Source of the DNA: Pseudoxanthomonas sp. CF385
Lineage (GTDB): Bacteria > Pseudomonadota > Gammaproteobacteria > Xanthomonadales > Xanthomonadaceae
Length of the DNA stretch: 64,000 bases
Assembly (NCBI RefSeq): GCF_900104255.1
Contig: NZ_FNKZ01000001.1
Coordinates: forward strand, 1,952,001 to 2,016,000
Direction: 5' to 3'
In this document: one piece after another, positions 18,556 to 27,337 of the stretch
Position numbering within the stretch: the first letter of the stretch is position 1
Layout: each line of letters starts with the position of its first letter
The notes under the pieces: generated by a model
Databases searched by the model: none
The model's input: only the letters and a program-made list of their open reading frames with translations
What the model was told of the DNA's origin: nothing
Made by a program: the position numbers and the translations under genes

Positions 18556-19275
18556 ATGGCAACGGCACGCAAGGCGACTGGCAAGAAGGTCACCAGGAAA
18601 GCCGCCAAGAAGGCGGCAAAGAAGACCGTGAAGAAAGCGGCGAAGAAGGCGACGGCGAAGAAGACCGTTGTCCGCACGGCGAAGAAGGCGGCCGGCAAGA
18701 CCACGAAGAAGGCCGTCAAGAAGAGCGCGGTCCGCAAGATCGCCAAGAAGGCGGCGGCGAAGAAGGCGCCGCGCAAAGCTGCGGCGAAGCGCGCGCCTGT
18801 GAAGAAGGCAGCGAAGAAGGTCGCGCGCAAGGCTGCGGCCAAGAAGGCAGTGAAGAAGGTCGCGCGCAAGGCCGTGGCCAAGAAGGCGGTCAAGAAAGTA
18901 GCGAAGAACGCGACGAAGCGCGTCGCCGCCACGCCGCGTCCCGCTTCGGCGGTGAAGGCGCGCAAGGCGACCACCGCGCCTCGCAAGGCGCCGCCGCGCA
19001 AGCGCGCACCGAAGAAGATCACCCCCGCACAGGCGCTGGCGAACGCACGGGCGCTGCTGGAACAGAAGCAGGAACATGACCGCCAGCCGACACCGTGGCA
19101 GCAGCTGGACGAGAACGGTCAGGGGTCGACGCCGGGCGCCGGCTTCGTGTCATCCGAAGCGGCGGGCAAGGCGCTGGAGTTGCATGCGGCCGAGAGCCGG
19201 ATGAAGGCGATCCAGGGCAGTTCCGGCACGCAGGATCGGCGCAACCAGGGCAAACGCGATCATCGCGGCGACTGA
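18556..19275 (+). CDS. Lys/Ala-rich histone H1-like DNA-binding protein
   Basis: A 239-residue very basic protein. Residues about 1-150 consist of repeated AKKA, KKV and RKAA units, like the C-terminal tail of histone H1 and the bacterial AlgP/Hc1/BphAH-type proteins. Lysine and alanine make up most of this part. It should bind DNA or RNA without sequence specificity and act as a nucleoid protein. The last 80 residues differ: KKITPAQALANARALLEQKQ then a Gln/Asp-rich stretch and a basic tail. The ATG at 18556 with GGAGA is the start. Repeats in this gene may vary in number between strains. Confidence 0.8.
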   Translation: MATARKATGKKVTRKAAKKAAKKTVKKAAKKATAKKTVVRTAKKAAGKTTKKAVKKSAVRKIAKKAAAKKAPRKAAAKRAPVKKAAKKVARKAAAKKAVKKVARKAVAKKAVKKVAKNATKRVAATPRPASAVKARKATTAPRKAPPRKRAPKKITPAQALANARALLEQKQEHDRQPTPWQQLDENGQGSTPGAGFVSSEAAGKALELHAAESRMKAIQGSSGTQDRRNQGKRDHRGD

Positions 19276-19315
19276 CGCGACGGTATCGAAGAAGATGCGG
19301 GATGTATCGGTTTCT

Positions 19316-19333
19316 TCCTGCGGATCCGCAGGA
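19316..19333. repeat. 18 bp perfect palindrome (TCCTGCGGA/TCCGCAGGA)
   Basis: TCCTGCGGA followed directly by its reverse complement TCCGCAGGA, with no spacer. It lies between the convergent histone-like gene and the small gene at 19421. No T-run follows, so it is not a standard terminator; a protein site or cruciform is possible. Confidence 0.6.
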
Positions 19334-19342
19334 GGGACGGGA

Positions 19343-19392
19343 CTCCGGCGCGGCAGTCGCACCCGAAGGCGGACCCCTGCGCCGCGCCGGAG
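19343..19392. repeat. 12 bp inverted repeat with 26-base loop in convergent gap
   Basis: CTCCGGCGCGGC (19343-19354) is perfectly complementary to GCCGCGCCGGAG (19381-19392). The loop is GC-rich. It may end transcription of one or both convergent genes, but there is no U-tract on either side. Confidence 0.55.
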
Positions 19393-19420
19393 CACCCGGT
19401 AGAGAAGAAGCGTCTTGCGA

Positions 19421-19624
19421 TCAGTCCATCAACGAGTGCACGGCGTGCACGCTGCCGATCTCGGCGCTGGAGTAGGCGGACATCAGGCGCTCGTACACGG
19501 CGTTGTTGAGGCGCTCGAACTCCCAGTCGCTGGTGTGGCCGGTGACGGTGAGCTGGAACAGGCCTTCCAGCAGCGTGAAATCGCTGGCGTTGGAGACGTC
19601 GGGCAATTCTTCGATCAGGCTCAT
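19421..19624 (-). CDS. Small hypothetical protein (67 aa)
   Basis: A 67-residue acidic soluble protein (MSLIEELPDVSNASDF at the start, HAVHSLMD at the end) with no signal peptide or membrane segment. The ATG at 19624 is preceded by CGGAG at a suitable distance, which supports it being translated; a longer in-frame start at 19720 lacks this. The composition is unlike the GC-rich shadows around it, with normal residue variety. I do not recognise the family. It looks helical and may be a small conserved xanthomonad protein. Confidence 0.6.
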   Translation of the reverse strand: MSLIEELPDVSNASDFTLLEGLFQLTVTGHTSDWEFERLNNAVYERLMSAYSSAEIGSVHAVHSLMD

Positions 19625-19822
19625 GGCGGAACTCCGAAGTGCGGGTCTATGGGTCTGTACACGCAGCAATCGTGCCAACTCTTGTTTCGCGAACCCGGTC
19701 ACGTTTCGGTCGCGCGACAAAACCTTTCACAACGATGAATGTGACGCGCTGCGTCAGTTTTGCCTCAGTCCACCCTGGGCATTGGGTCACAATGTCCATG
19801 AGCCCCCTGCCACGGAGATGCC

Positions 19823-20116
19823 ATGACCCCCGACCCGCCTTCCCCGGATGTGCATCACGACGCCGATACCCGCCGGTTCCACACCCGGGTGGACGGCCAC
19901 GAGGCCGAGCTGCTGTATTCGCTGCGGGACGGCCGGATGACCATCAACCACACCGGGGTCCCGGACGTGATCGGCGGACGGGGCGTGGCGGCGGCGCTGG
20001 TGAAAGCGGCGCTGGAACTGGCGCGCGCTCAGGGATGGCGGGTGATACCGGCCTGTTCGTACTCCGCGGCCTACGTCCAGCGGCATCCTGAGTACGCCGG
20101 TCTGGTCGAGGGCTGA
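19823..20116 (+). CDS. Small GNAT-type N-acetyltransferase (YjdJ-like)
   Basis: A 97-residue minimal GCN5-related acetyltransferase. Core signature: MTINHTGVPDVIGGRGVAAAL, where the GGRGVA loop binds the acetyl-CoA pyrophosphate, then LARAQGWRVIPACSYSAAYVQRHPEY, the closing motif of the short Gtf2/YjdJ class. Substrate unknown. GGAG precedes the ATG at 19823. Confidence 0.85.
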   Translation: MTPDPPSPDVHHDADTRRFHTRVDGHEAELLYSLRDGRMTINHTGVPDVIGGRGVAAALVKAALELARAQGWRVIPACSYSAAYVQRHPEYAGLVEG

Positions 20117-20183
20117 ATCGGCTGGAGGACGCGGGTGGTGCGCCCTAGAATGACGGCCATCACACACGCGGAAGGAGCCCGAA

Positions 20184-21026
20184 GTGTCCCCCAGCAAGTC
20201 CTCCCCCCTGGCGCGCACGGTCCTGTTGGCCGCGCTGGCGGCCGTTTCCCTGGCTGCCTGCAAGCGTGAATCCGCCCCGGCGGCACCCGGCGACGGGGCC
20301 ACACCCGCGGCCACCCCGCCGGCAGGCGCGGACGCCGCACCGGTGGCGCTGAAGGACGCCATCGAGACGACCGACCGCTACGTGGTCGGCATCAGCTATC
20401 CCGCCGCCGCCAACCGGTACCCGGGCCTGGCGAAGGCGTTGTCCGACTATGCGGCCGCCGAACGGGCGGAACTGATGGAGGCGGTCGATGCCTTCGGCAA
20501 CGACAAGCCCACCGCGCCCTATGAGCTGTCGCTGGCTTTCGAACAGGTGGTGGACACGCCTCAGATCGTCGCGGTCGCGGCCGATGGCAGCCGTTACACC
20601 GGCGGTGCGCACGGCCAGCCGCTGATCGCGCGGTTCGTCTGGCTGCCGCAGCAGGACAAGCGCCTGACGTCGGCCTCCCTGGTGCCGGACCCCAAGGGCT
20701 GGCAGGCGGTCAGCGACTACGTGCGCGAGCAGCTGCATACCGCGGTGGTCACGCGCGCCGACGAGGACGAACTGGCGGCCACGGACCGCGCCGCGCTCAT
20801 CAAGAGCACGTCACGGATGATCGATGAGGGTACGGAACCCGAGCCGGCCAACTTCAGCGAGTTCGTGCCGGTCCTCGACGCGGCCGGCCATGTCGCTGCG
20901 CTGCGCTTTGTGTTCCCGCCCTACCAGGTCGGGCCGTACGCGGACGGCACGCAGACCGTGGATGTCCCCGCCAGCGTCCTGCTGCCGCACGTCGCGCCGG
21001 AGTACGCGGGGCTGTTCGCCCGCTGA
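20184..21026 (+). CDS. Lipoprotein with DUF3298/RsiV-like domain
   Basis: A 280-residue envelope lipoprotein starting at GTG 20184, with a good GAAGGAG site 10 bases upstream. The signal peptide ends in the lipobox SLAAC (Cys26), followed by a Pro/Ala linker to about residue 57. The rest matches the DUF4163 plus DUF3298 arrangement: YVVGISYPAAANRYPGLAKAL, then ADGSRYTGGAHGQPLIARFVW and the C-terminal FVFPPYQVGPYADGTQTVDVP. Homologous domains occur in RsiV, which binds lysozyme in Bacillus, but no such role is shown here. The cyclopropane synthase gene follows 7 bp later. Confidence 0.82.
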   Translation: MSPSKSSPLARTVLLAALAAVSLAACKRESAPAAPGDGATPAATPPAGADAAPVALKDAIETTDRYVVGISYPAAANRYPGLAKALSDYAAAERAELMEAVDAFGNDKPTAPYELSLAFEQVVDTPQIVAVAADGSRYTGGAHGQPLIARFVWLPQQDKRLTSASLVPDPKGWQAVSDYVREQLHTAVVTRADEDELAATDRAALIKSTSRMIDEGTEPEPANFSEFVPVLDAAGHVAALRFVFPPYQVGPYADGTQTVDVPASVLLPHVAPEYAGLFAR

Positions 21027-21033
21027 GTCCGCC

Positions 21034-22152
21034 ATGCCGCACGCCCGCTTCGAGCACAGGATGCGAACCCTGTTGGCCGAAGCGGATGTGCGCATCGACG
21101 GCGATCGGCCGTGGGACTTCCGGGTCAACGACCCGCGCGTGCACGCGCGCGTGCTCGGCGAGGGCTCGCTGGGCCTGGGCGAGAGCTACATGCAGGGCTG
21201 GTGGGACGCGGATGCGCTCGATGGCCTGCTGTTCCGCCTGCTGGACGCGCGCCTGGATGAGCGCGTGCATCGGCCCGGCGAACTCTTCGAAGCGCTGCGC
21301 GCGCGCCTGACGAACCTGCAGTCGCGCCGCCGCAGCGGCGAGGTCGGGCGACGCCACTACGATCTCGGCAACGATCTGTATGCCGCGATGCTCGGTCGGC
21401 GCCTGGTCTACAGCTGTGCCTACTGGCGCGATGCGCAGGACCTGGACGCCGCCCAGGACGCCAAGCTCGACCTCGTCTGCCGGAAGCTACGCCTGGCGCC
21501 GGGCATGCGTGTGCTCGACGTCGGTTGCGGCTGGGGCGAGGCGCTGAGATTCGCCGCCGAACGGTACGGCGTCAGCGGTGTCGGCGTGACCATCTCGACC
21601 GAGCAGGCCGAGTACGCGCGTCGTCTCTGCGCCGGCTTGCCGGTCGAGATCCGCCTGCAGGACTACCGTGATCTGGACGAGCGCTTCGATGCCGCGTTCT
21701 CGCTGGGCATGTTCGAGCATGTCGGGGTCAAGAACTACGCGACATACTTCGACGTCGTACGCCGCTGCCTGCCCACCGACGGTCTCTTCCTGCTGCATAC
21801 CATCGGCACGAACCGCTCGGTGCACCGGACCGATCCGTGGATCGCGCGCTACATCTTCCCAAACTCGATGCTGCCTTCCGCCGCGCAGGTCGCGCAGGCG
21901 TTGGAAGGGCGCTTCGTGCTGGAGGACTGGCACAGCTTCGGCGCGGACTACGACCGCACGCTGCAGGCCTGGCGGAGCAACGTGGAGGCGGCATGGGAGC
22001 GGCTGGATCGGCGCTACGACGCACGGTTCCGGCGGATGTGGCGGTTCTACCTGAGCGCCTCGATGGCCACGTTCCGAAGCCGCCGTTCGCAGTTGTGGCA
22101 GTTGGTGCTGTCCCCGCGCGGGGTGCGGGGCGGCTACGTGGCGCCCCGCTGA
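21034..22152 (+). CDS. cfa: Cyclopropane-fatty-acyl-phospholipid synthase family protein
   Basis: A 372-residue SAM-dependent methyltransferase that adds a methylene bridge to unsaturated phospholipid acyl chains at the membrane. The N-terminal lipid-binding part has the family block GEGSLGLGESYMQGWWD; the SAM site is VLDVGCGWGEALRFAA. YSCAYW and FEHVG, with the QDYRDL acid region, are conserved in Cfa proteins. Family length is about 380. The start ATG 21034 lies 7 bp after the lipoprotein stop. A perfect 11 bp terminator follows. Confidence 0.92.
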   Translation: MPHARFEHRMRTLLAEADVRIDGDRPWDFRVNDPRVHARVLGEGSLGLGESYMQGWWDADALDGLLFRLLDARLDERVHRPGELFEALRARLTNLQSRRRSGEVGRRHYDLGNDLYAAMLGRRLVYSCAYWRDAQDLDAAQDAKLDLVCRKLRLAPGMRVLDVGCGWGEALRFAAERYGVSGVGVTISTEQAEYARRLCAGLPVEIRLQDYRDLDERFDAAFSLGMFEHVGVKNYATYFDVVRRCLPTDGLFLLHTIGTNRSVHRTDPWIARYIFPNSMLPSAAQVAQALEGRFVLEDWHSFGADYDRTLQAWRSNVEAAWERLDRRYDARFRRMWRFYLSASMATFRSRRSQLWQLVLSPRGVRGGYVAPR

Positions 22153-22164
22153 GGGCGCAAACGA

Positions 22165-22190
22165 AAAGAGCAGGCCGGAGCCTGCTCTTT
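22165..22190. terminator. Bidirectional terminator between cfa and pilH-like gene
   Basis: AAAGAGCAGGC / GCCTGCTCTTT is a perfect 11 bp stem with a CGGA loop. T-rich ends on both strands suit the two convergent genes. Confidence 0.85.
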
Positions 22191-22212
22191 GTGCGACGCG
22201 TACCGGCGCGCT

Positions 22213-22605
22213 TCAGGCCGAGGGCGGCGAGGGCAGTTCGCGGGCGTTGAAGATGCGTTCGATGACCTCGGCCAGTTCGTCTTCCGAGAAGGGCTTGGTC
22301 AGGTAGGCCTTGGCGCCCTGGCGCAGGCCCCACATGCGATCCGTGTCCTGGTCCTTGGTGGTCACCAGGATCACCGGGATGTGTTTGGTCGTGGCTTCGC
22401 GGCTCAGGGTACGGGTGGCCTGGAACCCATTCAGGTTGGGCATCACCACGTCCATCAGGACCATGTCCGGCAGCTCGCGCTTGGCGACTTCCACGCCTGC
22501 GGCGCCATCTTCGGCGGTGATGGATTCGTGCCCGAGTTTCTCGACGATACGCTGGATGCCCAGCAGCTGCGACGGTGAATCGTCGACGATCAGAATCTTT
22601 GCCAT
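22213..22605 (-). CDS. pilH: Single-domain response regulator, PilH-like
   Basis: A 130-residue CheY-type receiver without an output domain. The phosphate-accepting residue is Asp52 in MVLMDVVMPNLNGFQATR; the acidic pair is in LIVDDSPSQ (Asp8, Asp9) and the Lys in AYLTKPF. The sequence is closest to PilH of twitching motility (VTTKDQDTDRMWGLRQGAKAYLTKP block). PilH tunes retraction of type IV pili through the Pil-Chp chemosensory pathway. It stands alone here, away from other pil genes, so the assignment to PilH rather than another orphan CheY is moderately sure. A promoter is visible upstream. Confidence 0.78.
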   Translation of the reverse strand: MAKILIVDDSPSQLLGIQRIVEKLGHESITAEDGAAGVEVAKRELPDMVLMDVVMPNLNGFQATRTLSREATTKHIPVILVTTKDQDTDRMWGLRQGAKAYLTKPFSEDELAEVIERIFNARELPSPPSA

Positions 22606-22635
22606 GGAGTTCCCCAAGTTGTCCCCGCCGAGGAT

Positions 22636-22664
22636 TGTAGAGCGACTTTGGGACAAGACAAATG
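22636..22664 (-). promoter_or_regulatory. Candidate sigma-70 promoter of pilH-like gene
   Basis: Read leftward: TTTGTC (22664-22659), 17 bp spacer, TACAAT (22641-22636). The -10 ends 30 bp before the ATG at 22605. Confidence 0.5.
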
Positions 22665-22709
22665 GGGATCGCGGCCAGGGCATGACGCCTGTCGTGCCGC
22701 CAGTGCCGT

Positions 22710-23705
22710 TCATCCCATTCGCACGAGCGTACGGCCGAAGGACTGGCCGGCCAGCATGGTCCGGAAGACCTCGGGAAGGCCGTCCAGGGTGGTTTCACGG
22801 GTGCAGATGGTGTCCAGGTGGGCCGGCTTCCAGTCGCTGCCCAGGTGGGCCCAGACCGCCTCGCGGATGTCCCGCGCGGTGCCCGCCGAGGCGACGCCCA
22901 GCAGCGAGACGCCGCGGATGATGAAGGGCATAACCGTGGTGGGCAGATCGTGGCTGGCGGCCAGGCCGGCCGTGGCCACATTGCCGTACGGCGTGGTCTG
23001 CGCCAGCAGGCTGGCCAGCATCGGGCCGCCGACGTTGTCCAGGCCCCCGCCGAAGCGCGCCGACTCCATCGGTCGCGTCGTGGCGAGCGCATCACGGCCG
23101 AGGACCTGGCGCGCGCCGATGGAGGTCAGGTAGGCGGTGTTCTCCGGCTTGCCGCTGATCGCGTGGACCTCGAAGCCGGCCTTGCTGAAGATGTCCACGG
23201 CCAGCGAACCGACACCGCCAGTTGCGCCGGTGACGGCCAGCGGCCCCAACTCGGGCGTCTGCCGGTTCTCGCGCATCCGGAACAACGCGAGCGCGGCGGT
23301 GAAACCGGCCGTGCCGAGGATCATGCTCTCGCGCAGGCTGAGGCCGGCGGGCAGGGGAATGACCCACCGCGCTTCAAGGCGCGCGTACTCGGCATAGCCG
23401 CCATCGCGCGTCTCGCTGAGGCCGCAGCCGGTGACGAGCACGGCATCGCCTTCCTTGAACGCCGGATCGGTCGAGGCCACCACATGCCCCGCGACGTCGA
23501 TGCCGCCCACCAGCGGGAAACGCCGCAGGATCTTGCCTTCGCCGGTGCCGGCGAGCGCATCCTTGTAGTTGACCGACGAGTACGCGGTCTTGATGACCAC
23601 TTCGCCCGGATTCAAGCCATCGAGCGTCAGGGTTTCGATGCCTGCACGGTAGCCGGCGTCGTCGTTGTGGATGCGGAAGGCGGTGAAGGTGGCGGGCAGG
23701 GTCAT
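22710..23705 (-). CDS. acuI: AcuI/YhdH-type MDR oxidoreductase (acrylyl-CoA reductase)
   Basis: A 331-residue zinc-independent medium-chain reductase. Characteristic are YSSVNYKDALAGTGEGKIL (residues about 42-60), PLVGGIDVAGHV, and the NADPH-site segment VTGATGGVGSLAVDIF. The C-terminal LPEVFRTMLAGQSFGRTLVRM is typical of YhdH/AcuI. Known members reduce acrylyl-CoA to propionyl-CoA with NADPH, detoxifying acrylate. The gene appears monocistronic, 104 bp beyond pilH in the same direction. Confidence 0.88.
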   Translation of the reverse strand: MTLPATFTAFRIHNDDAGYRAGIETLTLDGLNPGEVVIKTAYSSVNYKDALAGTGEGKILRRFPLVGGIDVAGHVVASTDPAFKEGDAVLVTGCGLSETRDGGYAEYARLEARWVIPLPAGLSLRESMILGTAGFTAALALFRMRENRQTPELGPLAVTGATGGVGSLAVDIFSKAGFEVHAISGKPENTAYLTSIGARQVLGRDALATTRPMESARFGGGLDNVGGPMLASLLAQTTPYGNVATAGLAASHDLPTTVMPFIIRGVSLLGVASAGTARDIREAVWAHLGSDWKPAHLDTICTRETTLDGLPEVFRTMLAGQSFGRTLVRMG

Positions 23706-23818
23706 GGGGTCTCCTTGTTCGTCGTCGCGATGAACGGCAGGGAACGGCGTGGTCCCGATTCTGCCTGCGGACGAGGTGCGGGTGCGCCGGACTTTGGTCT
23801 AATGCGTCGCGCGACCGA

Positions 23819-24412
23819 TCAACGCAGCGACTTCCGCCGCTTCTCGTCCATCCACTTGTCGGCCTGCGCCGGCGAATAGGCGCGCATCCAGGCGACCATC
23901 GCGTCGAGGTCGTCGCCGTGCCACAGGTCGTTGCGCTGTTCCGGGTGCAGGAAGCGCTCCTCCACCATGCGGTCGATCATGCCCATCAGCGGCGTGTAGA
24001 AGCCTTCCACGTCGAGGAAGGCGCAGGGCTTATCGCCGATGCCGAGCTGGCGCCAGGTCAGCATCTCGAACATCTCGTCCAGCGTGCCGAAGCCGCCGGG
24101 CAGGGCGACGAAGGCATCGGACAGGTCGAACATGCGCTTCTTGCGCTCGTGCATGTTGGCGACCACCTCAAGCCGGGTGACGCCCTTGTGCGCCACTTCC
24201 CAACCCACCAGTTGCTCCGGGATCACGCCGATCACCTCACCGCCCGCGGCGAGGACCGCGTCGGCGACGATGCCCATCAGGCCGACGTTGCCGCCGCCGT
24301 AGACCAACTGCATGCCCTCCCTCGCGATGCGCTCGCCCAGGGCGACGGCGCGTTCGGTGTAGACGGGCTTGCTACCGGCGTTGGAGCCGCAGTAGACGCA
24401 GATGCTCTTCAT
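23819..24412 (-). CDS. LOG-family protein (nucleotide 5'-phosphoribohydrolase)
   Basis: A 197-residue TIGR00730-type Rossmann protein. The active-site motif is LPGGFGTLDEMFE (the PGGxGTxxE signature), and RKKRMF upstream supplies the conserved Arg. LOG enzymes cut nucleoside 5'-monophosphates to free base and ribose-5-phosphate; plant and some bacterial members release cytokinins. Whether this one makes cytokinin is unknown. The ATG at 24412 is at the family start SICVYCGSN. A terminator lies just upstream, so it probably has its own promoter. Confidence 0.88.
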   Translation of the reverse strand: MKSICVYCGSNAGSKPVYTERAVALGERIAREGMQLVYGGGNVGLMGIVADAVLAAGGEVIGVIPEQLVGWEVAHKGVTRLEVVANMHERKKRMFDLSDAFVALPGGFGTLDEMFEMLTWRQLGIGDKPCAFLDVEGFYTPLMGMIDRMVEERFLHPEQRNDLWHGDDLDAMVAWMRAYSPAQADKWMDEKRRKSLR

Positions 24413-24440
24413 GTCGCTGTCCTGTAGTGCGTGTTGTCTG

Positions 24441-24469
24441 AAACGCAAAACGCCAGGCTTCGCCTGGCG
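24441..24469 (-). terminator. Terminator of the sucA-sucB-lpdA operon
   Basis: CGCCAGGC / GCCTGGCG (8 bp, 3-base loop, 24451-24469). Read leftward it is followed by TTTTGCGTTT. It lies 48 bp after the lpdA stop. Confidence 0.8.
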
Positions 24470-24516
24470 CATGCGGTATCTCGGCGACCCGCGTTCGCGC
24501 GGTCGCCGTGCGGGCC

Positions 24517-26064
<1,548 letters not shown>

Positions 26065-27288
26065 TTACATGCCCAGGAGCATGCGGTGCGGATTTTCCAG
26101 CTGGTTTTTGATGTCCACCAGGAACAGCACCGCGTCCTTGCCGTCGATGATGCGGTGGTCGTAGGACAGCGCGATGTACATCATCGGCGCGGCGATCACC
26201 TGGCCGTTCTCGACGATGGCGCGGTCCTTGATGGCGTGCATGCCCAGGATGGCGCTCTGCGGCGGGTTGACGATCGGGGTGGACATCAGCGAACCGAAGG
26301 TGCCGCCGTTGGTGATGGTGAAGGTGCCGCCCTGCAGGTCTTCCAGGCCCAGCTTGCCGTCGCGCGCCTTCTTGGCGTACTCGGCGATGCCCTTCTCGAT
26401 GTCGCCGAAGCCCATGCGCTCGACGTTGCGCAGCACCGGCGTGACCAGGCCCTTCTCGGTGGAGACGGCGATCGAGATGTCGGAATACCCGTGATAGATG
26501 ATGTCGTTGCCGTCGACCGAGGCGTTGACGATCGGGTGGCGCTGCAGCGCATTGGCGGCGGCCTTGGCGAAGAAGCTCATGAAGCCGAGCTTGATGCCGT
26601 TGGCCTTCACGAAGTCGTCCTGCAGCTCCTTGCGCATCTCCATGACCTTGCCCAGGTTGACTTCGTTGAACGAGGTCAGCATGGCGATGGAGTTCTTGGA
26701 CTGCATCAGGCGCTCGGCGATGCGCGTGCGGATGCGGGTCATCGGCACGCGTTCTTCCGGACGCGCGCCGCCGGACACGCCGGCGGTCTTGCCGCTGGCG
26801 TAGTTGACCAGGTCTTCCTTGGTCACGGCGCCACGACGGCCGGTGCCTTCCACGTTCGCCGGATCGATGCCCTGGGTGACGGCGGTGAAGCGCGCGCCCG
26901 GGGGCAGCGCGTCGGTGCCGACCGGGGCCGGCTTGGTGCTCGCCGGCGCGGCGGCTTCGGCCTTCGCGGCCTCGGCCTTGGGCTGGACTTCCTGGGCGCC
27001 GGCGGCCGGCTTCTTCTCTTCTGCGGCAGGGGCGGGCGCGGCGGCGGCCGCACCTTCCTCGATGATCGCCAGCAGCTGCTGGCTGGTCACCGTGTCGCCT
27101 TCCTTGAACTTGATCTCCTTCAGCACGCCGTCGACCGGCGAGGGCACTTCCAGCACGACCTTGTCGGTTTCCAGGTCCATCAGGTTCTCGTCGCGCTTGA
27201 CCGCATCGCCCACCTTCTTGTGCCAGGCGGCGATGGTGGCGTCGGAGACGGACTCGGGAAGAACCGGAACTTTGACTTCAGTGGCCAT
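26065..27288 (-). CDS. sucB: 2-oxoglutarate dehydrogenase E2 (dihydrolipoyl succinyltransferase)
   Basis: A 407-residue core subunit of the TCA-cycle complex. One lipoyl domain occupies about 1-78, with the lipoylated Lys in [11 protein letters not shown]. An Ala/Pro/Glu-rich linker follows, then the E1/E3-binding domain ([21 protein letters not shown], about 135-170) and the catalytic domain ending in [15 protein letters not shown], which holds the active His and Asp. The start at ATG 27288 ([19 protein letters not shown]) is the conserved N-terminus. It sits 49 bp after sucA. Confidence 0.95.
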   Translation of the reverse strand: MATEVKVPVLPESVSDATIAAWHKKVGDAVKRDENLMDLETDKVVLEVPSPVDGVLKEIKFKEGDTVTSQQLLAIIEEGAAAAAPAPAAEEKKPAAGAQEVQPKAEAAKAEAAAPASTKPAPVGTDALPPGARFTAVTQGIDPANVEGTGRRGAVTKEDLVNYASGKTAGVSGGARPEERVPMTRIRTRIAERLMQSKNSIAMLTSFNEVNLGKVMEMRKELQDDFVKANGIKLGFMSFFAKAAANALQRHPIVNASVDGNDIIYHGYSDISIAVSTEKGLVTPVLRNVERMGFGDIEKGIAEYAKKARDGKLGLEDLQGGTFTITNGGTFGSLMSTPIVNPPQSAILGMHAIKDRAIVENGQVIAAPMMYIALSYDHRIIDGKDAVLFLVDIKNQLENPHRMLLGM

Positions 27289-27337
27289 TGGATGGGGCGT
27301 CCTGGTGGTGTTGTTGTTCGTTGGAATTCGGGTGTGC

